Below are positions 16,993-25,258 of a DNA stretch of 64,000 nucleotides, piece by piece. Under the pieces are notes generated by a model. It ran no database searches, was not told the DNA's origin, and saw only the letters and a program-made list of their open reading frames with translations. The position numbers were made by a program, and so were the translations under genes. The first letter of the stretch is position 1. Every line of letters starts with the position of its first letter. Origin of the DNA: G965212025 sp965215765 (lineage in GTDB: Bacteria > Pseudomonadota > Gammaproteobacteria > Poriferisulfidales > Oxydemutatoraceae); the NCBI GenBank assembly GCA_965215765.1, contig OZ244118.1:2666001-2730000 (forward strand), in the 5' to 3' direction.

Positions 16993-19581
16993 TCAACTGT
17001 CACGCCCGAAAAACGTGAAGTTGCCCGATTCGTCACATCCTGCTTCTATGACCTGTCCTGGCATGAACGCCCCGCCAAGCAGCTTTTCCGAAAGAGGATT
17101 TTCCAGGTCATTATGGATAACCCTCCTCAAGGGTCTGGCTCCGTATCGTGCGTCATAACCCCTGTCGGCGAGCAACTCAAGCACTTTGGCACCGACCTCA
17201 AGCGACAGATCCTGTTCCTGCAAACGCTCGTTTAGCCGGGCGATTTGCAAAGCACAGATTTTGCGAATATCGTCCCGGCTCAGGGCATGAAACACCAGTA
17301 TTTCGTCAATCCGATTCACAAACTCAGGGCGAAAAAAAGCGCGGGCCACCTCCATAACCGCTTCTTTCATGGCCTGATACTCATGCCCGGAAGCAAACTC
17401 ACCGACCAGCTCACTGCCCAAATTTGAGGTCATCACAATAACGGTATTCCGGAAATCTACTGTTTTCCCCAAGCCGTCCGTTAACCTGCCATCATCCAGA
17501 ACCTGCAACAAAACATTGAAAACGTCAGCGTGCGCTTTCTCTATTTCATCCAGAAGAACAACAGAATATGGCCGAGATCGCACGGCTTCCGTAAGGTAAC
17601 CCCCCTGCTCGTAGCCCACGTAACCGGGTGGTGCTCCAATCATGCGCGCCACCGAATGCCTCTCCGAAAACTCGGACATGTCAATACGCACCATCGCACT
17701 TTCGGTGTCGAACAGGTAAGTCGCAAGCGTCTTGCACAACTCTGTTTTCCCAACACCGGTCGGTCCCAGGAAAAGAAAAGAACCATTCGGCTTGTTGGGA
17801 TCAGACAGTCCGGCACGGGTACGCCGGATCGCATTTGAAACCGCCTTGACCGGTTCAGCCTGACCGATGACACGTTCCTGCAACGCACTTTCCATTACCA
17901 GCAACTTCTTTTTTTCTCCCTGCAGCATCTTATGCACAGGTATGCCGGTCCAATGTGAGGCGATACTGGCGATTTCAGCCTCACCAACGCGACTCCTGAT
18001 CATGGTGTCCGGGTTGTCATCCGGTGCTGAAGAACCAGCCAGTTGCTTTCCAAGTTCGGGTATTCGCCCATATTGCAGTTCGGACATTTTCGCCAAATCG
18101 CCCTCGCGCCGGGCTCTCTCAAACTCAAGGTGCGCCTGCTCCAGCTGCTCTTTCAACTGTGCTGACCCCTGCATCACGGCCTTTTCTGCGAGCCACACCT
18201 CTTCCAGGTCTGCATAATTCTTTTCCAACTGATCTATTTCTTTTTCCAGATCCGCCAGCCGCTGACGCGAAGCCTCATCTTCCTCTTTACGCAACGCTTC
18301 CCGTTCAATTTTCATCTGAACCAGCCGCCGCTCAAGCCTGTCAAGACGATCCGGCTTGGAATCCATTTCAACACGAATGCTTGAGGCCGCTTCATCAATA
18401 AGGTCAATCGCACTGTCGGGCAAGCGGCGATCGCTGATGTAGCGTTTTGCCAAACGCACTGCCGCAATAATCGCCGGATCCGTAATATCTACCCCGTGGT
18501 GTACTTCGAAGCGCTCCTTGAGCCCACGCAAAATCGAAATGGTGTCCTCTTCCGAAGGCTCAACCACCAAGACTTTTTGAAAGCGCCGCTCCAGTGCCGC
18601 ATCTTTTTCAATGTGCCGACGATATTCGTCTCTTGTCGTAGCCCCCAGACAATGCAAATCACCGCGAGCCAGCGCCGGCTTGAGCATATTCCCGGCATCC
18701 ATGGCACCTTCGGTTTTTCCGGCACCCACCATGGTGTGGATTTCGTCTATGAACAGCACCACGTTACCGGCTTCCTGATCCAGTTCCTTCAACACCTCTT
18801 TCAGCCGCTCCTCAAATTCCCCGCGATACTTGGCACCGGCAATCAACGCTCCCATATCCAGAGACAACAACCGCTTCCCGACCAGACCTTCCGGAACCTC
18901 ACGGTTCACGATGCGTTGGGCCAATCCTTCAACAATCGCAGTCTTCCCCACACCAGGATCCCCGATCAAAACCGGATTGTTTTTGGTGCGCCTTTGCAAA
19001 ACCTGCACAACTCGCCGCACCTCCTCGTCTCGACCGATAACCGGATCCAGTTTTCCTTCAGCGGCCAGTTCGGTCAGATCAACTGTGTACTTCTTGAGCG
19101 CCTGACGCTGATCTTCCGCCCCGGCGGTGTCGACCTTGGCACCTTTACGAAGCTTGTCGATCGCTTCTGTCAAAGCGGCTTCTTTCAAACCTGTGGAAGA
19201 CAACAGTGCCGCTTCCCGGCCCCCAACTTGCAACATCGCCAAAAGAAACATTTCGCTGGAAACAAATTGATCCCCGCGTTTCTGCGTGAGCTTCTCGGAG
19301 TGATTCAGAACCCTTGCCAGCTGAGACGATATATGAACCTCCCCCAGCTGCCCCCCTTGAACCTTGGGGACACCGTCAAGTGCCTGAGCAACTATCATTT
19401 GCAAGCTTCCCAGATCACCCCCGGACTGTTTCACGAGTTGCGACACAAAAGACTGGTCATCTTCCATAAATGCCTGTAAAACATGCAGTGCCTCGATGAA
19501 CTGATGGTCACGAGCGAGCGCGATTGATTGCGCCCTGCCCAGTGCCTGTGAAAGCTTTGCGGTGATGCGGTCAGGATTCAT
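16993..19581 (-). CDS. clpB: ATP-dependent disaggregase ClpB
   Basis: Hsp100 ring ATPase that, with DnaK, pulls polypeptides out of aggregates after heat stress. The 862-residue protein has the N domain (1-150), first AAA+ module with Walker A GDPGVGKTAIVEG near 205 and Walker B VLFIDEIHTMVGAG, the ClpB-specific coiled-coil middle domain (about 400-530, EREALRKEEDEASRQRL onward), and a second AAA+ module with GPTGVGKTELCKT near 605 and SVVLLDEIEKAH. The length and middle domain separate it from ClpA and ClpC. It lies downstream of pgeF, the common gammaproteobacterial order. Its first 60 codons are duplicated upstream at 19863-20041. Confidence 0.97.
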   Translation of the reverse strand: MNPDRITAKLSQALGRAQSIALARDHQFIEALHVLQAFMEDDQSFVSQLVKQSGGDLGSLQMIVAQALDGVPKVQGGQLGEVHISSQLARVLNHSEKLTQKRGDQFVSSEMFLLAMLQVGGREAALLSSTGLKEAALTEAIDKLRKGAKVDTAGAEDQRQALKKYTVDLTELAAEGKLDPVIGRDEEVRRVVQVLQRRTKNNPVLIGDPGVGKTAIVEGLAQRIVNREVPEGLVGKRLLSLDMGALIAGAKYRGEFEERLKEVLKELDQEAGNVVLFIDEIHTMVGAGKTEGAMDAGNMLKPALARGDLHCLGATTRDEYRRHIEKDAALERRFQKVLVVEPSEEDTISILRGLKERFEVHHGVDITDPAIIAAVRLAKRYISDRRLPDSAIDLIDEAASSIRVEMDSKPDRLDRLERRLVQMKIEREALRKEEDEASRQRLADLEKEIDQLEKNYADLEEVWLAEKAVMQGSAQLKEQLEQAHLEFERARREGDLAKMSELQYGRIPELGKQLAGSSAPDDNPDTMIRSRVGEAEIASIASHWTGIPVHKMLQGEKKKLLVMESALQERVIGQAEPVKAVSNAIRRTRAGLSDPNKPNGSFLFLGPTGVGKTELCKTLATYLFDTESAMVRIDMSEFSERHSVARMIGAPPGYVGYEQGGYLTEAVRSRPYSVVLLDEIEKAHADVFNVLLQVLDDGRLTDGLGKTVDFRNTVIVMTSNLGSELVGEFASGHEYQAMKEAVMEVARAFFRPEFVNRIDEILVFHALSRDDIRKICALQIARLNERLQEQDLSLEVGAKVLELLADRGYDARYGARPLRRVIHNDLENPLSEKLLGGAFMPGQVIEAGCDESGNFTFFGRDS

Positions 19582-19637
19582 GTTGTCTGCGTAACTGTGC
19601 CTGAAAACGAAGTTTTTTCAACCAGACATGACAAGGC

Positions 19638-19818
19638 TCAGACAAACCACGCCAAAGTTGCCATACGCCCGCACTGTCCATCCCGCCGGTAAGAAAAGAA
19701 ACGCTCCGCATCCGTGTGGGTGCACAGATCTCCTCCATAAATGCTGTTGACACCAGCACGCCTCAGCCGATTCCAGACAAGCAAAGGGAGATTTGCAAGC
19801 CAGGCTCCAGTGTTGTCT
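19638..19818 (-). pseudogene. Duplicated 3' fragment of pgeF
   Basis: This stretch matches the last 60 codons of pgeF (20098-20275) almost base for base, including the stop (WNRLRRAGVNSIYGG and RFFSYRRDGQCGRMATLAWF are readable). It is cut off on its 5' side at TGTTGTCTG, a short sequence also present at the clpB start, where it joins the repeated spacer. It has no start codon of its own in context and is presumably inactive. Confidence 0.85.
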
Positions 19819-19862
19819 GAGTAACTGTGCCTGAAAACGAAGTCTTTTCAACCAGACATGAC

Positions 19863-20041
19863 AAGCTTCCCGGATCACCCCCGGACTGTTTCACGAGTTG
19901 CGACACAAAAGACTGGTCATCTTCCAGGAATGCCTGTAAAACATGCAGCACCTCGATGAACAGATGGTCACGAGCGAGCGCGATTGATTGCGCCCTGCCC
20001 AGTGCCTGTGAAAGCTTTGCGGTGATGCGGTCAGGATTCAT
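19863..20041 (-). pseudogene. Duplicated 5' fragment of clpB
   Basis: The first 60 codons of clpB, with the ATG and the same upstream spacer, are repeated here (MNPDRITAKLSQALGRAQSI is readable) with a few substitutions. The copy is cut at ACAAGCTT and runs into the spacer, giving a 92-residue chimeric frame (19763-20041). Since it lies between pgeF and clpB on the same strand, it may be transcribed and even translated as a truncated ClpB N domain. Confidence 0.85.
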
Positions 20042-20097
20042 GCTGTCTGAGTAACTGTGCCTGAAAACGAAGTCTTTTCAACCAAACATGACAAGGC

Positions 20098-20841
20098 TCA
20101 GACAAACCACGCCAAAGTTGCCATACGCCCGCACTGTCTATCCCGCCGGTAAGAAAAGAAACGCTCCGCATCCGTGTAGGTACACAGGTCTCCTCCATAA
20201 ATGCTGTTGACACCAGCACGCCTCAGCCGATTCCAGACAAGCAAAGGGAGATTTGCAAGCCAGGCTCCAGTGTTGTCTGGCAGGAACGCCAACGCATCGT
20301 CTTCGTTTGCATCTACGAAAACAGCACGCATATCGTCCCCAACCTTATAAGCATCGGGGCCGATGGTCGGGCCTATCCACGCCAGCAACTCACCCGGGGG
20401 CACAGCAAGTGCCTGCACCGTCGCTTCCAGTATGCCGGCAAAGAGGCCACGCCACCCGGCATGCGCAACGGCAACGGCGGTGCCAGTCCGGGCGCACAAA
20501 ACAACCGGGGAACAGTCTGCCGTAAGAACTGCACAGGCTTGACCCGGATTGAAACTGACACTTGCATCTCCCGATGGCGCCAAGGAGGAATCCTGGCTGA
20601 CGATAACAACCCGGTTACCGTGTTCCTGCTGCAGCCACCGAGGCTCGCCGGACAAATTCAGGCTCTGAGCTAATAAGTGCCGATTGTGAAGCACGGTCTG
20701 CCACTGATCCAGAGACCTTGAACCCAAACTGAAATCGCCGTTGGTGCCACCTTTGCGAGTAGTCGTACAGGCAAAGACATTATTGGGAGCCGGCCAGTCC
20801 GGCCGTACAAATTCAAGATCGTTGCACTCTTCATGAAGCAT
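20098..20841 (-). CDS. pgeF: Peptidoglycan editing factor / laccase-domain protein
   Basis: Member of the YfiH/PgeF (Cu-oxidase_4, DUF152) family, 247 residues. Family members are cytoplasmic; roles reported for the family include removal of wrongly built UDP-MurNAc-L-Ser precursors and purine nucleoside phosphorolysis. The family signature is visible: GGTNGDFSLG near the N terminus, LTADCSPVVL, AVAHAGWRGLFAGI and AWIGPTIGPDAYKVG, with the metal-binding His and Cys residues in those blocks. I chose the ATG at 20841 because CGGAG lies 5 bases before it; a GTG at 20868 is possible. The usual upstream neighbour rluD is absent. Downstream lie the duplicated fragments and clpB. Confidence 0.92.
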   Translation of the reverse strand: MLHEECNDLEFVRPDWPAPNNVFACTTTRKGGTNGDFSLGSRSLDQWQTVLHNRHLLAQSLNLSGEPRWLQQEHGNRVVIVSQDSSLAPSGDASVSFNPGQACAVLTADCSPVVLCARTGTAVAVAHAGWRGLFAGILEATVQALAVPPGELLAWIGPTIGPDAYKVGDDMRAVFVDANEDDALAFLPDNTGAWLANLPLLVWNRLRRAGVNSIYGGDLCTYTDAERFFSYRRDRQCGRMATLAWFV

Positions 20842-21266
20842 CGGTTCTCCGGAAACATTCAGACCCACTCAAAACTTGCCTGATTATATCCCGCACATAC
20901 GCAGGGACAATCCACGGCGAACGGGCTCGGGCGAGAGCAACGGCTATTCTTGTTGCCAGGGAAAAAGCGGGCTGCATTCCACTATCCCTTCAAGCATCCG
21001 GCATACGCTGTTGCAAATATGCGCTTCATCAGGAGGTTAGGCCACTGCTTCGCCAACCCGCTTTCACAACGCGACATTGCGCGCCAATCTGGTTCGCGGA
21101 TGTTTGCAAAGCCATTGTGCTCGGTGTGCTTCACTTTGAACCGCTCTTCGACCTCATGCCAGTGCACTGACTGTATCTGGGTGTCTGGACACGCATGGTC
21201 TCGAAACGGGGTGTGGGGCGGGGGCGCATGACACCACCTCGCTTTCGCGACGCAACATGGCCGTTT
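20842..21266. other. Intergenic region, no feature recognised
   Basis: About 425 bases between pgeF and the convergent side of the cyclotransferase-like gene's 3' end. I see no open frame with a ribosome binding site, no RNA gene and no clear hairpin followed by T residues. It should contain the pgeF promoter. Confidence 0.4.
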
Positions 21267-21782
21267 TCAGTCATTGCACAGTTGCTTTCTCAAATGATCG
21301 CCAGCCACGTACGTCCAAGCCGCCAACATGGTTTTGTCATCCTTGCGCACCAGTACCAAAACTCGCTTGTAGAGACTTCGTCCACAGGGATGAAAGCCTT
21401 CCAGACGGTCAATGTCAGGAAGGCGAGAGGCGGGGGCGTCGAAACAAAGAAGCTCACCAGGCACGAGGCGCCAAAGCTCCGGTTGTGCAAGCCTTGGAAT
21501 CGAGTGGCTTAGTGAAATGAGTTGCTCGTGAAAGCACTCCTGAGTCCCCACATCTGCCAAGGGGTCGGCAGTCCCGTAGGCAAGAATATCCTCGTCTGGC
21601 ACCACCAAGGCCGGGATGTCGGATGTGAATTGATAAAGACGGCCACGCACCCTGGCTTCCTGGATTTGCAGTGCTCCACGACAATAGCGACCGTGGTTTC
21701 GACGACCTCTCATCAACGTGCCGTAGACAAAAACTCTCAGGCTCTTTGCGCTCCTTTCCTTTGTGAGTTCGCACTGCTTCAT
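21267..21782 (-). CDS. Gamma-glutamylcyclotransferase / AIG2-like protein
   Basis: A 171-residue protein with the family start LRVFVYGTLMRGRRNHGR (substrate-binding YGTLM), followed by VRGRLYQFTSDIPALVV and a Glu-containing core LPDIDRLEGFHPCGRSLYKR, which includes the putative catalytic Glu. Members of this fold release 5-oxoproline from gamma-glutamyl amines or glutathione-like compounds, but many bacterial AIG2-like proteins are uncharacterised. The ATG at 21782 has GGAG five bases upstream. It stands alone, with long spacers on both sides, so context gives no hint of substrate. Confidence 0.8.
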   Translation of the reverse strand: MKQCELTKERSAKSLRVFVYGTLMRGRRNHGRYCRGALQIQEARVRGRLYQFTSDIPALVVPDEDILAYGTADPLADVGTQECFHEQLISLSHSIPRLAQPELWRLVPGELLCFDAPASRLPDIDRLEGFHPCGRSLYKRVLVLVRKDDKTMLAAWTYVAGDHLRKQLCND

Positions 21783-22249
21783 GCTCGCTCCAAGCCGTTC
21801 AACGCAGATGACGCACGGCACCTTGCACCAGCCGAATCCGGAAGCCTGCCTGCAGTACGCTGCAAAGAATTGCCCAAAGGAAGGTCGGTATGTGGCGTAC
21901 ATTCACCACACCAAACCTTCTCATGCCCCGACGCTGGCGTATAACGGTACCTGACCAAGCATCTGCAAAGAATACCTTGCGCATACAGGGAGTGTCACCG
22001 CCAATGTGTGAACCCCCGCAAAATTGCCCGCCAAAAGAAAAAGGTCAGTCCTAGCACCACAGTCGCCGCAAAACCCGGGAATCACTAGCCAGAACATATA
22101 CCGCCACCAACCTTCATGGGGCTGAGAAAGATAGAACACCGCAGCATTCTTCCTGATCTGACAAAGAGTGGGTTTCGAATATAGAATCCTGTACCCCGCG
22201 CTTGGCGATCCAAGCAGCAAGGAGATTGACAAACACCGGGAGGTACACG
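21783..22249. other. Intergenic region with a promoter at its right end
   Basis: About 470 bases between divergent genes. No supported gene or RNA was found. The only defined element is the promoter candidate at 22158-22185 in front of the MDR oxidoreductase. Confidence 0.4.
22158..22185 (+). promoter_or_regulatory. Candidate sigma-70 promoter of the MDR oxidoreductase gene
   Basis: CTGACA at 22158-22163 and TATAGA at 22180-22185 are spaced by 16 bases, about 65 bases upstream of the ATG at 22250. Confidence 0.5.
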
Positions 22250-23257
22250 ATGACAAAACCACAGACCATGAAAGCATATATCACCAGAAGCTACGGAGCC
22301 GATGCCCGCTTCGAGGTCACCGACCTCCCCATCCCCGAACCCGCCGAAGGACAGATCCGTATCGCAGTAAAAGCGACGAGCCTGAATCCCGTTGACAACA
22401 AATTACTCCGAATGGGATTGGACATAGCCCCCGAGTTGCCAGCTGTTCTGCACAGCGATGTCGCAGGCCTTGTGCACCAAGTCGGCGCAAAAGTAACAGG
22501 GTTCCAGCGCGGTGACGAGGTGTACGCCTGCGCCGGTGGATTCAAAGGTCTGAGCGGCGGTGCCTTGGCTGAATACATGGTCGCAGACGCACGTTTCGTC
22601 GCACACAAGCCCCGCACCCTCGACTTTGCTGCCGCTGCCGCACTACCACTGGTTTCCATTACCGCCTGGGAAGGCCTCCTGGATCGAGCCAAGCTCAGCC
22701 CCGGTCAGCACGTGCTCATTCACGCCGGAGTCGGCGGAGTCGGACACATCGCCATCCAGTTGGCAAAAATCAAGGGGAGCCGTGTCGCGACGACCGTGTC
22801 AAGCAGGGAGAATGCGAAAATCGCCAGCAGCCTGGGAGCCGATGAAACCATCCTCCACCAGGAACAAAGCGTGGAAGAATACGTGCAAGAACTGACCGAC
22901 GGACAAGGGTTTGACATCGTCTTTGACACAGTCGGCGGAGAGAATCTCGACCGCTCATTTGCGGCCACACGAAACAAAGGACAAGTCGTCAGCATTCAGG
23001 CACGCACGACCCACGACCTTAGCCTCCCGTTTGGCCGTGGACTCAGCATTCATCTGGAAAGCATGCTGATCCCCCTGCTCACCGAAGTCGGTCGCGAGAA
23101 ACAGGGAGAAATTCTGCGCGAAGTGGCCAAGCTCGTTGACGAAGGAAGACTCAGACCGCTCATCCACAAACAACGCTTCACTTTTGACGAAGTAAACGCA
23201 GCCCATGCGCTATTTGAGGCAAATGGGCATACCGGAAAAATCCTGCTGACCCCGTAA
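22250..23257 (+). CDS. Zinc-independent MDR quinone oxidoreductase-like protein
   Basis: Medium-chain dehydrogenase/reductase of 335 residues. It shows the GroES-like N-terminal domain (NPVDNKLLRMG, LHSDVAGLVHQVGAKV, FQRGDEVYAC) and a Rossmann domain with the NADPH motif HAGVGGVGHIAIQLAK near residue 160. It lacks the catalytic zinc ligands of alcohol dehydrogenases, which points to the QOR subgroup: NADPH-dependent reduction of quinones or enones. The C terminus (FDEVNAAHALFEANGHTGKILL) is typical. The ATG at 22250 is preceded by GGGAGG at six bases. The substrate cannot be told from sequence. It stands as a single transcription unit before the DUF2235 array. Confidence 0.9.
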   Translation: MTKPQTMKAYITRSYGADARFEVTDLPIPEPAEGQIRIAVKATSLNPVDNKLLRMGLDIAPELPAVLHSDVAGLVHQVGAKVTGFQRGDEVYACAGGFKGLSGGALAEYMVADARFVAHKPRTLDFAAAAALPLVSITAWEGLLDRAKLSPGQHVLIHAGVGGVGHIAIQLAKIKGSRVATTVSSRENAKIASSLGADETILHQEQSVEEYVQELTDGQGFDIVFDTVGGENLDRSFAATRNKGQVVSIQARTTHDLSLPFGRGLSIHLESMLIPLLTEVGREKQGEILREVAKLVDEGRLRPLIHKQRFTFDEVNAAHALFEANGHTGKILLTP

Positions 23258-23438
23258 CAGTCGCCCGACAAAGCAAAAAACATCGACTTGGTTCCCACCC
23301 CGCAACGCCACCAAAGCAAGCGACAGTCAGCCGCCAAAAATCTTCCGGCCTTGGCCGGACACCTGCTTTGGCCGGCTCATACAGCGTACAAACAACACTT
23401 GCCAATTCTCAAGTTTCACTATGCCGCACCCGCATATC

Positions 23439-23466
23439 TGGACATGGATTACAGTCAGGATACAAT
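23439..23466 (+). promoter_or_regulatory. Promoter of DUF2235 gene 1
   Basis: TGGACA (23439-23444) and TACAAT (23461-23466), 16 bases apart. The same arrangement recurs before all four paralogues, which supports it as a real promoter. Confidence 0.65.
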
Positions 23467-23472
23467 CGGGCA

Positions 23473-24864
23473 ATGACTAACTCAGAGAAAAGGGCTGTGA
23501 ATAAGACGCTAATTTTTTGTTTTGACGGCACGTGCAATGACCCTGGGGATGTAAAGAATTATGCGGAAGACCAGAGCATCACAAATATTCTGAAGTTGCA
23601 CATTCTGTTTGGAGGCACGATCCCGACCAGTGGTCGCACGCTCCAGGTCAAAGATGGCTTGGAGCAACGAAGCTTTTACTACTCTGGCGTAGGAACCCGC
23701 GGTGACCGGTTTAGGAGACTCCGCAACATGGTTTTTGCTTTTGAGCATGAGGATGTTAAGTTCATCCTGAATGATGCGGTTGAAGACCTGAAAAAACACC
23801 ACGAGAATGGTAGCCGCGTTCTGGTTTTCGGTTTCAGCAGAGGAGCCGCCTTGGCGAGAAGGTTCGCATCAGTTGCAAAAAAGAGGTCGAACATAAAAAG
23901 CTTGGAAATTAACTTTCTTGGTGTTTTTGATACGGTTGCATCTATCTCTTCTCCTTCCCGCGGAATAGGAACTGACCTTAGTGTCGAAACGAAGCCAGCG
24001 AGTGATGTGGTTTTCGAAAACGGCATAATGAGTCAGGATGTCAAAAAGGCGGTTCATTTGGTAGCCCTTGACGAAAACAGAATTGCTTTCCAGCCAACGC
24101 TTTTTGACTACGATCCGAACAGAAGAATTACCGAAGTTTGGTTCCCAGGTGTCCATTCGGACGTGGGCGGAGGCTATTGGTACGATGGCCTGTCAGACTC
24201 GGCACTTGAGTACATGATCAAAAAAATTGAGCAGGAGTGCGGTAAATATGTCCGGATTTACAAGTCCGAAGATGTTAATGACAACCAACTAACCGGCAAG
24301 AAACGCAACAATGACAAAGACTACACGCAAATTACAAAAGACGATATAAAAAGAAAAGCTTTGGTCGATGGGATTCTTCACGAACATGGACGGAAAACAA
24401 CCAGCATACAGACTGCCGTAACTGCTGGCATAGCAACTGGCGTAGTAGCTGGTATAGCAGTTGGCATAGCTGTTGGACTAATATCTAGCTTAATGACTGG
24501 CTTAATAGCTGGCGTAATAGCCGGCATAATAGTCGGCTTAATAACTGGTGTGCTAGTTGGCATGCTAGTTGGGGTAATAGTTCATCGAATGATTAGCACA
24601 AAAACGCTGCATCCCAGAGATGTCAGAATCGCAGATAGCCCTCTCAGGGTGCATCCGATGGTTCATGCATCCGTTCAACACCGCTATAAAGAGGTTAGGG
24701 GATACCGTCCATACGCACTAAGAAACGTAAAGTACGTTGTGGTCGCAGATGACGACACAGTCAGCGAAGTCAGGCAAGGCATCTCGGAACTTTGGGTGGA
24801 TAAAAAACAGGAGTCATCGACCCAACATAAACAGCTACCTGCTCGTTCTGCTGAGTGTCACTAG
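23473..24864 (+). CDS. DUF2235 (Tle1-like) alpha/beta hydrolase, copy 1, with glycine-zipper membrane module
   Basis: DUF2235 proteins are predicted serine hydrolases; characterised members include Tle1 type VI secretion phospholipases. Visible blocks: LIFCFDGTCNDPGD at the start, nucleophile elbow VLVFGFSRGAALARR (Ser about 122), INFLGVFDTVASIS (putative catalytic Asp), VHLVALDENRIAFQPTLF, and EVWFPGVHSDVGGGYWYDG (putative His). Residues 315-372 are a run of about fourteen tetrapeptides of the type A/V-G-x-x, long enough for two or three membrane helices, encoded by 12-bp repeats. A conserved tail follows (LHPRDVRIADSPLRVHPMVH). The ATG at 23473 has no Shine-Dalgarno; a GTG at 23497 preceded by AGAAAAGGG aligns with the start of copy 4 and may be the true start. 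No VgrG or other secretion gene is near. Confidence 0.85.
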   Translation: MTNSEKRAVNKTLIFCFDGTCNDPGDVKNYAEDQSITNILKLHILFGGTIPTSGRTLQVKDGLEQRSFYYSGVGTRGDRFRRLRNMVFAFEHEDVKFILNDAVEDLKKHHENGSRVLVFGFSRGAALARRFASVAKKRSNIKSLEINFLGVFDTVASISSPSRGIGTDLSVETKPASDVVFENGIMSQDVKKAVHLVALDENRIAFQPTLFDYDPNRRITEVWFPGVHSDVGGGYWYDGLSDSALEYMIKKIEQECGKYVRIYKSEDVNDNQLTGKKRNNDKDYTQITKDDIKRKALVDGILHEHGRKTTSIQTAVTAGIATGVVAGIAVGIAVGLISSLMTGLIAGVIAGIIVGLITGVLVGMLVGVIVHRMISTKTLHPRDVRIADSPLRVHPMVHASVQHRYKEVRGYRPYALRNVKYVVVADDDTVSEVRQGISELWVDKKQESSTQHKQLPARSAECH

Positions 24865-25186
24865 AGGCTTCACCCGAAGCACGTCTGCCCTCACCACGAT
24901 TCCCGTAGGTAACAAGCGAGCCACGGGCCTTCAGCGAGCCAGGCGAAAAGGCCGGCTATGCCAAGGGCTCCTACTTGTAAGCACGGAGGGTCAGAACCCA
25001 CAAAGGAAGCTGCTTTATTGCCCTGAAACAATTCTGAATCGGCCACATTCAAGTAGGGAAGCTTCGCCGAAAATTTCGACGCCAAATTCCGGAATCTTTG
25101 AGAGAAGCAACGCCGCTTTAGCCGGCTCACAACGCACAAGCAACACTTGCCAACTTTCAGGTTTCACTATGCCACACCCGCATGTC

Positions 25187-25214
25187 TGGACGTAGGTTGC
25201 GGTCACGGTATAAT
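25187..25214 (+). promoter_or_regulatory. Promoter of DUF2235 gene 2
   Basis: TGGACG (25187-25192) and a perfect TATAAT (25209-25214), 16 bases apart, at the position conserved before the other paralogues. Confidence 0.7.
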
Positions 25215-25258
25215 TGGCGGTGGTTGACCTAAAGAAAGTGAATAGTTGTAAACAAGGA

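Larger units (their letters stand above)
19404..20100 (-). repeat. Tandem duplication of the pgeF-clpB junction
   Basis: Reading left to right: clpB 5' end, spacer, pgeF 3' fragment, spacer, clpB 5' fragment, spacer, intact pgeF. The spacer of about 50 bases (ATAACTGTGCCTGAAAACG-like) therefore occurs three times, at 19582, 19811 and 20042. Junctions fall at short shared words (TGTTGTCTG and ACAAGCTT), which suggests duplication through microhomology. Confidence 0.85.
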
